A stretch of DNA of 6,704 nt. Origin: Hydrogenophaga sp. Lineage in GTDB: Bacteria; Pseudomonadota; Gammaproteobacteria; Burkholderiales; Burkholderiaceae_C. Shown here in pieces: positions 1 through 5,834 of the stretch (position 1 is the first letter of the stretch; each line of letters starts with the position of its first letter). A program made the position numbers and the translations under genes. The stretch covers positions 1-6,704 of the forward strand of contig JAJNQE010000182.1 of the NCBI GenBank assembly GCA_021154985.1, written 5' to 3'. The notes below the pieces were generated by a model. It searched no databases. It had not been told where the DNA came from and saw nothing but the letters and a program-made list of their open reading frames with translations.

Positions 1-1
1 T

Positions 2-1072
2 GCCGCACTGGTGAACTTCTACGACGACGAATACCAGGGTGTGCCGGTGCGCATGGCCGTGCTGCTGCAACCGGTCTCGGGGGTGTACGAACAGGGCATG
101 GCCACCATCCAGGTGGCCGAGACGCTGGAGTTGCGCGAAACGCTGGCGCGCCAGATCCTGATCGACACCCTCTGGCGCCAGGCCGCGCTGGTGCTGGTGA
201 TCGCGCTGGTGGTGGTGTTTGTGGTGCAGCGCGCCACCCGGCCGGTGCGCGCCCTCAGCAGTGCGCTGGGCGCGCGCAGCGAAAACGACCTCTCGCCCTT
301 GCCCACCGAAGGCGCACCACGCGAACTGCTGCCATTGCTGGATGCGACCAATCAGCACATGCAACGACTCTCGCACCTGCTGGAGCACCAGAAACGGTTT
401 GTGCGGGACACCTCGCACCAGCTGCGCACGCCACTGGCCGTGCTCAAGACGCAGGTGCAGTCGGCCCAGCGCGGCGACGTGGAGCCGCATCAGGCCCTCA
501 CGGAGATCGGCCACACCGTGCAGCGTGCCACCGAACTGGCCAACCAGATGCTCGCGCTGGCCAAGGTGGAGCAACTGCGGCAGGAGAAAAGCGCGCCGGT
601 GCACGACTGGTCGGCCCTCGTGCGGCTGGTGGCCCTCGACCTCTCGGCGCTCATCGCCGATCGCTCGCTCGACTTCTCCATCACCACCCAGCCCGCCCCC
701 GTGCGTGCGCACGAATGGGCGCTGCGCGAACTCAGCCGCAACCTGCTGCACAACGCCATCAAGAACGCGCCCCCGGGCTCCGCGCTGACCGTGGCGCTGG
801 TGACCGACACGCACACCGCTGCCCTCACCATCAGCGACGAAGGCCCCGGTATCTCGGCCACCCTGCGCGAGCGGCTGTTTCAGCCCTTTGCCACCGAACA
901 ACGGCACAGCAGCAGTGCGGCCGGGTCCGGGCTGGGCCTGGCCATCTGCCGCGAGATCGTGCAATCGCTGGACGGCGCCATCGATCTTGTCAACCGCACC
1001 CACTCGGGACACATCAGCGGGCTGGACGCGACCGTGCGCCTGCCCCTGGCCCCACCCGCTACCCCGGCATGA
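2..1072 (+). CDS. Sensor histidine kinase, TctE-like (5' partial)
   Basis: This is the C-terminal 356 residues of a membrane sensor kinase; the start lies upstream of the window and the frame is open to the left edge. Numbering from the codon at base 2, residues about 4-45 look like the end of a periplasmic 2CSK_N-type sensor domain. A transmembrane helix follows at about 59-76, then a HAMP-like linker. The HisKA H-box SHQLRTP has the phosphoacceptor His139 (bases 416-418). The ATPase domain shows an N-box (Asn247 and Asn251), a G1 box DEGPG (Asp279) and a G2 box GSGLGLAI (308-315), so all catalytic elements are present. HQLRTP with a 2CSK_N-like sensor is typical of TctE/QseC-type kinases, which autophosphorylate and pass phosphate to an OmpR-type regulator. 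The regulator gene is probably upstream, outside the window. TctE proper responds to tricarboxylates, but the ligand here cannot be read. The stop overlaps the hslR start. Confidence 0.93.
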   Translation, partial: AALVNFYDDEYQGVPVRMAVLLQPVSGVYEQGMATIQVAETLELRETLARQILIDTLWRQAALVLVIALVVVFVVQRATRPVRALSSALGARSENDLSPLPTEGAPRELLPLLDATNQHMQRLSHLLEHQKRFVRDTSHQLRTPLAVLKTQVQSAQRGDVEPHQALTEIGHTVQRATELANQMLALAKVEQLRQEKSAPVHDWSALVRLVALDLSALIADRSLDFSITTQPAPVRAHEWALRELSRNLLHNAIKNAPPGSALTVALVTDTHTAALTISDEGPGISATLRERLFQPFATEQRHSSSAAGSGLGLAICREIVQSLDGAIDLVNRTHSGHISGLDATVRLPLAPPATPA

Positions 1073-1524
1073 AACCTGTTCACAACGAACCCCATTCGAT
1101 CAAGGTCCGGCTCGACAAATGGCTCTGGGCTGCGCGCTTCTACAAAACGCGCGGCTTGAGCAGCGAAGAGATCGACAAAGGCCGCGTCAAACTCAACGGC
1201 CAACTCGCGAAGCCGTCGAAAGACGTGAAGACCGGCGACACGCTGGAGCTGCGCATCGGCCACGAGGTGCGCACGGTGGTGGTTCGTGCGTTGAGCGGTG
1301 TGCGCGCTTCGGCGCCGGTGGCCGCGCTGCTCTATGAGGAAACGGCAGCGTCGCTGGCGCAACGGGCCGCGAACGCCGAGATGCGCCGGCTCGCACCCGA
1401 GCCCGCGCACAGCCAGACCATGGGGCGGCCGACCAAGCGGGACCGACGTGACATCGAAGGGCTGAAGGATGGCCCGCAGCGGGACGGCTGGAACGACCGG
1501 TGGAGTGCCTCGCTGGACGATTGA
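1069..1524 (+). CDS. hslR: Hsp15, S4-domain ribosome-associated heat-shock protein
   Basis: This encodes 151 residues, close to E. coli Hsp15 (133). In E. coli, Hsp15 binds 50S subunits that carry a stalled nascent chain with peptidyl-tRNA and helps recycle them. The S4 RNA-binding domain spans about residues 11-60, with the family signature VRLDKWLWAARFYKTR at 13-28 and a VKLNGQLAKPSK segment at 40-51. The conserved ASAPVAALLYEET block follows at about 80-92, and the basic tail GRPTKRDRRD at 119-128 matches the Hsp15 C-terminus. The start is the ATG at 1069, which overlaps the kinase stop as ATGA. Translation of the same frame upstream of that ATG does not resemble the family. No Shine-Dalgarno sequence precedes it, so it is probably translated by coupling to the kinase gene. 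The tail after residue 130 is slightly longer than in E. coli. Confidence 0.95.
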   Translation: MKPVHNEPHSIKVRLDKWLWAARFYKTRGLSSEEIDKGRVKLNGQLAKPSKDVKTGDTLELRIGHEVRTVVVRALSGVRASAPVAALLYEETAASLAQRAANAEMRRLAPEPAHSQTMGRPTKRDRRDIEGLKDGPQRDGWNDRWSASLDD

Positions 1525-1539
1525 CGCCGTCATCCGAAA

Positions 1540-1564
1540 CCCGCGACGAACGAAACGCCGCGGG
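1540..1564. terminator. Weak hairpin between convergent genes
   Basis: CCCGCG (1540-1545) can pair with CGCGGG (1559-1564) around a 13-base loop, in the 48-base gap between the hslR stop and the stop of the minus-strand transporter. The position suits a shared bidirectional terminator. However, the stem is short and neither side has a real T-tract, so termination is only a guess. Confidence 0.25.
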
Positions 1565-1572
1565 GGTTGAGT

Positions 1573-2487
1573 TCACCCTTTCCGCAGGCCCAGCCACATC
1601 ACCGTGGCCACCACCAGCAGGCCGCCCGCCACCTGCACCGCCGCGATCGACTGGCCCAGGATCGCCCAGGCCAGCACCAGCGCGAAGATGGGTTCGATGT
1701 TCATGATGGCCGAGTTGCCCACCACACCCAGCTTGGGCAGCACGGTGAACATGATGGTGAAGGCCGTGCCGTACAGCAGCGTCAGACCGAACAGGCCCCA
1801 CCAGCCCACGGGTGCTTGCGGCAAGGCCAGACCGCCCTGCGCGGCGCACGCGATGAGCGCCATGATCCCCACGATGGTCATGGTGGTGGCGGTGCGCAGG
1901 CGGCCGTCCAGATCACCCGTCTCGTGTTGCGTGATCACCAGCGCCAGGCCAAAGGTGGCGGCAGCGGTGAGCGCAAACGCCACGCCCACGCCGATCTGCG
2001 CCCAATGCCCCGAAGCGCCCAGACCGGACGCCGCGCCCGACACATCCAGCGCCAGCGCCAGACCCAGCAGCATCACGGGCATGGCACGCAGGACACGCGG
2101 CTGCGGCCGCTGGCCGTACACCACGCGTGCCCACAATGCCGTCCACAGCGGGTAGGTGTTGAAGGCCAGCAAGGCCAGCGCCACCGGGAGCCGGGCGACC
2201 GAAGCATAGAGACACAGACTCTGCACCCCCACCAGCAAACCGATGGCGGGCAGGGCCTTGCGATGGCGCGCCTGCAGCCGCACCGGCACCCGATAGACCA
2301 ACAGGATCAGGCCCACCACCAGCGCCGTGACGCCACTGCGAAACGCGACCGCCGTGGCCACGCTCACGCCGTTGTCGAAAGCGAGCCGGGCCGCGACGTG
2401 GTTGGCGCCCATCATGAAGGCGATGAGCAGCAGCGTGGCAAAGGCAGCGCGGCTCAAGGCCGCGGCAGGCGCAGAAGCAGAAGTCAT
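1573..2487 (-). CDS. DMT-superfamily (EamA) membrane transporter
   Basis: This 304-residue integral membrane protein has the usual EamA length and a two-repeat layout of about ten hydrophobic helices: roughly 14-33, 44-66, 79-98, 101-121, 133-149, 163-185, 200-218, 227-247, 254-273 and 281-301. Each half ends in the EamA pattern. The first has LLAFNTYPLWTALWA (106-120). The second has IMNIEPIFALVLAWAILGQ (261-279), where the N-x-E-P and the G-Q/E-x end are typical. Such proteins export metabolites, often amino acids, but the substrate cannot be read from the sequence. The start is forced: the TGA of the upstream TPR gene lies in this same frame six codons before the ATG, and no other start codon lies between. 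There is no Shine-Dalgarno sequence, which suggests reinitiation from the upstream gene 15 bases away. Confidence 0.92.
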   Translation of the reverse strand: MTSASAPAAALSRAAFATLLLIAFMMGANHVAARLAFDNGVSVATAVAFRSGVTALVVGLILLVYRVPVRLQARHRKALPAIGLLVGVQSLCLYASVARLPVALALLAFNTYPLWTALWARVVYGQRPQPRVLRAMPVMLLGLALALDVSGAASGLGASGHWAQIGVGVAFALTAAATFGLALVITQHETGDLDGRLRTATTMTIVGIMALIACAAQGGLALPQAPVGWWGLFGLTLLYGTAFTIMFTVLPKLGVVGNSAIMNIEPIFALVLAWAILGQSIAAVQVAGGLLVVATVMWLGLRKG

Positions 2488-2502
2488 GGAGATGCGGCGC
2501 GC

Positions 2503-4239
2503 TCAGCGCAACTGGCGGCCAAAGAGATAGGTCATGTTGACGCGACGGCTCTCGTAGCTGTCGACGAACCGGATCGTGTCTGTCTCGTGAAACAGCGCCG
2601 AATTGAACAGCACAGCGCGGTTGCAGCGGTGCGGCACCGTCACGCACTTCGCCTGAAGCTGCTCCAGAAAACGGTAGATCAGTGCACTGTCGATGTTGTA
2701 TTGCTCGAACGTCCAGTCTTCGGGCGCGGGCACGTCGTACACCTTCAAGCCACCGCTGTCGGGGTCGAGGTTGTGTTCGCTGGGTGCGATCCAGAAGTTG
2801 AGGTTGACCTTGGCGAAATCGGCGTGCACGTTGATGCCACGGGTCACCGACGGCTCGTACTTGAACCCCCACAGCTGCGTGAGCAGGTAGTCCTGGAACA
2901 CGCGCGGCATGCGTTGCTTGAGCTCGCGGGCCAGTTGCAAGTGCAGCGGGCTGTTGAAGCCCCGGTTGGCGAAGGCACCCAGGTAGTTGTTGGCGTATTC
3001 GCCGTGCCACACGCGCGAAGCGTGGGCGAAGTCCTGGAAAGCCTGGAGCGCGGGAGCAGAGAGAAAGTTGTCGATGGTCAAAATCTCGGGCGTGCCCGCG
3101 AGGTAGGCGTCCTCCAACGCGGGCCAGTCGTTGGCTGGGTTGAGCACGTCGGGCAGCTGGGGCATGGCGTGCACCCAGGGCGCACTCAGAAACGGCTGCA
3201 TGCGCGCCAGGTCAGCCGGCGTGGCATGCACGGCGGTGCCCGGCGCCTGGTCCAGCAAAGCTTCGCCCGTCTTGAGGAAAGCGGTCAGACCCGGTACCTT
3301 GTGCCCGTGTCGCGCGAGCCAGTGCGCTTGCTGAACGTCGTGCTTGAGCCGGGCAGCGCCAACGACCAGACCCGCCTGCCGCAAACGCGGCGCGAGGTAA
3401 GTGGCTTGCAGGAACACGGCCAGGCTCTGCTGCCCGACAGCGATCACACGTTCCGTGTCCACACTGTCGCTGAGTACCGTGGCGGCCAGACTGGTGTGGG
3501 CCTGCACCATACCCGGCTCGATCTGCAGCGCCTGCTCGAAGCTGGACACCGCCTCGGCCGTGCGGTCGAGCAACTTGAGCGCATTGCCCCGCTCGACCCA
3601 GGCCTGGACGTGCCGGGGATGGGCACGGGTCGCCCGGTCGGCGCAGGCCAAGGCATCCTCGTAACGCGCCAGCTCGGCGAGCACATTGCTCGAATTGCAC
3701 AGCACCACCGGGTTGTCGGGCTCAACCTTGAGCGCCTGTTCGTAACAAGCCAGCGCCCCGCCCTGCTGACCCATCAACTGCAGGACATTGCCACGGTTGC
3801 ACAGCAGCGCCACATGCTGCGGCTGCGAAACGAGCGCTTGCTCGAAACAGGCCAGCGCCTGCGGCAATTGCCGCAGCTTTTTGTGCAGCAAGCCGAGGTT
3901 GATCGCGATGTCGGCATCGGTTGGGCGCAGCACTTGCGCCTGCTGGAACGCCAGCAAGGCTTCGCCATCGCGGCCGAGCTGCTGAAGGGTGAATGCAAGG
4001 TTGTTCTGCGCATCGGCGTTCTGCGGGTTGGTCTGCACCGCGCGACCAAAATGCAGCGCGGCTCGCTCCACATCACCCGCCTGCGACTCGAGCAAACCGA
4101 GGTGGTAACGCACGCTGAAGTCGTTGGGAAACTGCCGCAACACGCCTTCGTACAGGGTGCGCGCGCTGTCGAGCTGACCCGTTGAATGAAAATGCACGGC
4201 CAGCTGCATCTGGTCGGCGGGTGCGAGCGAAGCGTTCAT
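2503..4239 (-). CDS. TPR-repeat protein with C-terminal putative 2OG-Fe(II) dioxygenase domain
   Basis: This 578-residue cytoplasmic protein has no signal peptide. Residues 7-244 are seven contiguous 34-residue TPR units with no insertions, several ending in a P-x-(N/D/H) turn such as FPND, NPQN, EPDN and HPRH. Residues 245-385 are a linker that I do not recognise. Residues 386-578 carry the marks of a 2-oxoglutarate/Fe(II) dioxygenase: His472-x-Asp474 in VHADFAKVNLNFW, a distal His551 in FNSALFHETD, and Arg565/Arg566 in RRVNMTYLFG as the likely 2OG-binding arginine. The TPR part probably docks a protein partner and the C-terminal part probably hydroxylates it; both roles are inferred. The ATG at 4239 is chosen because AAGGA lies 8 bases upstream and the TPR register begins just after. 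The frame stays open upstream only by running through the tRNA terminator and the tRNA-Ser gene. It probably forms an operon with the downstream transporter. Confidence 0.85.
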   Translation of the reverse strand: MNASLAPADQMQLAVHFHSTGQLDSARTLYEGVLRQFPNDFSVRYHLGLLESQAGDVERAALHFGRAVQTNPQNADAQNNLAFTLQQLGRDGEALLAFQQAQVLRPTDADIAINLGLLHKKLRQLPQALACFEQALVSQPQHVALLCNRGNVLQLMGQQGGALACYEQALKVEPDNPVVLCNSSNVLAELARYEDALACADRATRAHPRHVQAWVERGNALKLLDRTAEAVSSFEQALQIEPGMVQAHTSLAATVLSDSVDTERVIAVGQQSLAVFLQATYLAPRLRQAGLVVGAARLKHDVQQAHWLARHGHKVPGLTAFLKTGEALLDQAPGTAVHATPADLARMQPFLSAPWVHAMPQLPDVLNPANDWPALEDAYLAGTPEILTIDNFLSAPALQAFQDFAHASRVWHGEYANNYLGAFANRGFNSPLHLQLARELKQRMPRVFQDYLLTQLWGFKYEPSVTRGINVHADFAKVNLNFWIAPSEHNLDPDSGGLKVYDVPAPEDWTFEQYNIDSALIYRFLEQLQAKCVTVPHRCNRAVLFNSALFHETDTIRFVDSYESRRVNMTYLFGRQLR

Positions 4240-4247
4240 CGCAAAAG

Positions 4248-4252
4248 TCCTT
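4248..4252 (-). promoter_or_regulatory. Ribosome binding site of the TPR-dioxygenase gene
   Basis: AAGGA on the minus strand lies 8 bases before the ATG at 4239. It decides the start against a much longer open frame that would extend into the tRNA gene. Confidence 0.65.
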
Positions 4253-4305
4253 GCTAGGCGGTCAACACGGCGGCCCGTCGTCAAGGCACGGACGCCGCCG
4301 GACGT

Positions 4306-4338
4306 AAAAAAGCCCCACGGCCGTTGGCGGTGGGGCTT
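4306..4338 (-). terminator. Intrinsic terminator after tRNA-Ser
   Basis: A perfect 9-bp stem, AAGCCCCAC (4338-4330) with GTGGGGCTT (4318-4310), encloses an 11-base loop. It is followed on the minus strand by a run of six T (4311-4306). It begins six bases after the encoded CCA of the tRNA. The T-tract exists only in the minus-strand direction, so it ends the tRNA transcript, and probably any lysC transcript that runs through. The TPR gene starts 66 bases further on and so needs its own promoter or read-through. Confidence 0.9.
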
Positions 4339-4344
4339 GGTGTC

Positions 4345-4437
4345 TGGCGGAGCGAGAGGGATTCGAACCCTCGATGAGGCTCTACACCCCATACTCCCTT
4401 AGCAGGGGAGCACCTTCGGCCACTCGGTCATCGCTCC
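4345..4437 (-). tRNA. tRNA-Ser (anticodon GCU)
   Basis: This is a class II tRNA of 93 nt including the encoded CCA. The acceptor arm GGAGCGA (4437-4431) pairs fully with TCGCTCC (4355-4349), and is followed by discriminator G (4348) and CCA (4347-4345). The anticodon arm is CTCCC-CTGCTAA-GGGAG, with anticodon GCT at 4403-4401, so it reads AGC and AGU serine codons. A long variable arm, as expected for tRNA-Ser, precedes the T arm GAGGG-TTCGAAT-CCCTC. It sits 55 bases after lysC and directly before a strong terminator. There is no duplicate of its 3' end elsewhere in the window, so nothing suggests an integrated element. Confidence 0.97.
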
Positions 4438-4448
4438 GGAAGCTGCGT

Positions 4449-4454
4449 ATTATG
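4449..4454 (-). promoter_or_regulatory. Possible -10 box for tRNA-Ser
   Basis: CATAAT on the minus strand matches TATAAT at five of six bases. It lies 11 bases before the mature tRNA 5' end, which would leave a leader of a few bases. No good -35 hexamer is found 16-18 bases upstream, so the promoter is weakly supported. Transcription from lysC is the alternative. Confidence 0.4.
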
Positions 4455-4492
4455 CCTCATCCCGGCAGGCTTCTTCCTCTGAAGCGAGGCCT

Positions 4493-5773
4493 TCAGCCGG
4501 TGATGGTGTCGGCGGTCTGGTCGAGGTCGAACTCTCGGTGCAGCGAGCGCACGGCGAGCTCCATGTACTTCTCGTCGATCACCACCGAGGTCTTGATCTC
4601 CGAGGTCGAAATCATCTGGATGTTGATACCCTCGGTGCTGAGGCACTTGAACATGCGGCTGGCCACGCCGACGTGGCTGCGCATGCCGATGCCCACGATG
4701 CTCACCTTGCAGATGCGCGCATCACCCACCACCTCCGCAGCGCCCAGCGTGGGCACGACCTTGGCCTTGAGCAGGTCCATGGTTTTCTGGAAATCGTTGC
4801 GGTGCACCGTGAAGCTGAAGTCGGTCTTGCCGTCTTTGCTCAGGTTCTGGATGATCACATCGACTTCGATGTTCGCATCGGCCACCGCACCCAGGATCTG
4901 GTAGGCAATACCGGGGGTGTCGGGCACGCCGAGCACGGAGATCTTGGCTTCGTCGCGGTTGAACGCAATGCCTGAGACGACAGCTTGTTCCATGGTTTCG
5001 TTTTCCTCAAAAGTGATCAGGGTGCCGGAGGCGGCTTCAATGTTCAGGTCGATGTCCCAGGGCGTGAAGCTGGAGAGCACGCGCAGCGGCACCTTGTACT
5101 TGCCGGCAAATTCCACCGAGCGGATCTGCAGCACCTTGCTGCCCATGCTCGCCATTTCCAGCATCTCTTCAAAGCTCACGCGCTCCAGGCGGCGCGCTTG
5201 CGGCACCACGCGCGGGTCGGTGGTGTAGACGCCGTCCACGTCGGTGTAGATCAGGCATTCCGCCGCCTTGAGGGCCGCTGCCACGGCCACGGCCGAGGTG
5301 TCGCTGCCGCCACGGCCCAGCGTGGTGATGTGGCCTTCGGGGTCCACCCCCTGGAAGCCGGTGACGATGACCACCTTGCCGGCGTTCAGGTCGGCGCGGA
5401 TGCGGGCGTCATCGATCGACTCGATGCGGGCTTTGGTGAAAGCGCTGTTGGTCTTGATGGGCACCTGCCAGCCGGCGTAGCTCACCGACTCCAGGCCTTC
5501 GGCCTGCAGCGCAATGGCCAACAGGGCCGACGACGCTTGCTCGCCGGTGGCGGCCAGCATGTCGAGTTCGCGGTTGTACGCGGCGGTGGTCTTGCCCGGG
5601 GCGAGCTCTTTCGCCAGACCCAGCAGGCGGTTGGTTTCGCCGCTCATGGCGCTGGGCACGACCACCAGCTGGTGGCCTGCACGGTGCCATTTGGCCACGC
5701 GTTTGGCCACATTGCGGATGCGCTCGGTCGACCCCATGGAGGTGCCGCCGTACTTGTGAACTGTCAAGGCCAT
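4493..5773 (-). CDS. lysC: Aspartate kinase (aspartokinase), feedback-regulated type
   Basis: This 426-residue enzyme phosphorylates L-aspartate with ATP, the first step to lysine (via diaminopimelate), threonine and methionine. The kinase domain runs over about residues 1-250, with the KYGGTS signature at 7-12, the GRGGSDTSA loop at 153-161 and the IYTDVDGVYTTDPR nucleotide-binding segment at 175-188. Two ACT domains follow at about 277-340 and 356-420. The length and domain order fit the monofunctional lysC/ask type found in Pseudomonas, Corynebacterium and Bacillus. QNLS (309-312) and Thr317 match positions that matter for lysine and threonine inhibition in the Corynebacterium enzyme, so normal feedback control is likely. 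The start at 5773 matches the usual MAL-VHKYGGTS N-terminus. An in-frame ATG at 5830 would add 19 basic residues. No Shine-Dalgarno sequence precedes 5773. An internal start at codon 261 is listed separately. Confidence 0.97.
   Translation of the reverse strand: MALTVHKYGGTSMGSTERIRNVAKRVAKWHRAGHQLVVVPSAMSGETNRLLGLAKELAPGKTTAAYNRELDMLAATGEQASSALLAIALQAEGLESVSYAGWQVPIKTNSAFTKARIESIDDARIRADLNAGKVVIVTGFQGVDPEGHITTLGRGGSDTSAVAVAAALKAAECLIYTDVDGVYTTDPRVVPQARRLERVSFEEMLEMASMGSKVLQIRSVEFAGKYKVPLRVLSSFTPWDIDLNIEAASGTLITFEENETMEQAVVSGIAFNRDEAKISVLGVPDTPGIAYQILGAVADANIEVDVIIQNLSKDGKTDFSFTVHRNDFQKTMDLLKAKVVPTLGAAEVVGDARICKVSIVGIGMRSHVGVASRMFKCLSTEGINIQMISTSEIKTSVVIDEKYMELAVRSLHREFDLDQTADTITG
4991..5008 (-). 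promoter_or_regulatory. Possible internal translation start for an aspartokinase beta subunit
   Basis: Within lysC, GAGGA (5008-5004) lies 10 bases before an in-frame ATG (4993-4991, Met261). The product would be 166 residues, MEQAVVSGIA onward, containing just the two ACT domains. In Corynebacterium glutamicum and Bacillus subtilis, lysC is known to make such a C-terminal regulatory subunit from an in-frame internal start, giving an alpha2beta2 enzyme. The Corynebacterium beta subunit begins at nearly the same place in the alignment. The GAGGA arises from two glutamate codons, so it may be chance. Confidence 0.4.
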
Positions 5774-5775
5774 CG

Positions 5776-5790
5776 GGTTGGATTGGTTGG
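5776..5790 (+). other. Possible two-tetrad G-quadruplex motif before lysC
   Basis: The plus strand reads GGTTGGATTGGTTGG, four GG runs with loops of 2, 3 and 2 bases. This is the layout of the thrombin-binding aptamer and differs from it only in the central loop. It lies two bases outside the lysC start codon, on the template strand; the lysC mRNA carries the complementary A/C/U stretch. Whether it folds or matters in the cell is unknown. Confidence 0.35.
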
Positions 5791-5828
5791 GTTGAACGCG
5801 CCGGCTGCGCCGCCGGGCAAAGCCCGCC

Positions 5829-5834
5829 ATTATA
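5829..5834 (-). promoter_or_regulatory. Possible lysC promoter, perfect -10 TATAAT
   Basis: A consensus TATAAT on the minus strand ends 55 bases before the lysC ATG, across the last codon of tilS. The hexamer 17 bases upstream is GTGCCT, a poor -35 match, and there is no extended TG. Transcription would begin near 5822 and leave a leader of about 50 bases, starting with a small GGGC-TTT-GCCC hairpin. In this GC-rich context a perfect -10 is notable, but the weak -35 limits confidence. Confidence 0.45.

Noticed and set aside
715..1068. In-frame extension upstream of hslR within the kinase gene.
   Set aside because: The translated stretch is a shadow of the kinase ATPase domain, and Hsp15 homology begins just after the ATG at 1069.
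1567..4185. A plus-strand open frame of 872 codons opposite the TPR-dioxygenase and transporter genes.
   Set aside because: Its translation is rich in His, Gln and Arg with no recognisable domain. It lies antisense to two genes with clear family motifs. Long antisense frames are common in GC-rich coding DNA.
4253..4285. A TTGACG-like hexamer (minus strand) upstream of the TPR gene as a sigma-70 -35 box.
   Set aside because: No acceptable -10 is found 16-18 bases downstream; the best candidates there are GC-rich.
4240..4392. N-terminal extension of the TPR-dioxygenase by 51 codons.
   Set aside because: It would translate through the tRNA terminator and part of tRNA-Ser, and the well-placed AAGGA supports the ATG at 4239.
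4345..4437. tRNA-Ser as an integration site for a genomic island holding the TPR-dioxygenase and transporter.
   Set aside because: There is no integrase, no repeat of the tRNA 3' end, and no visible change in base composition. The island idea has no support inside the window.
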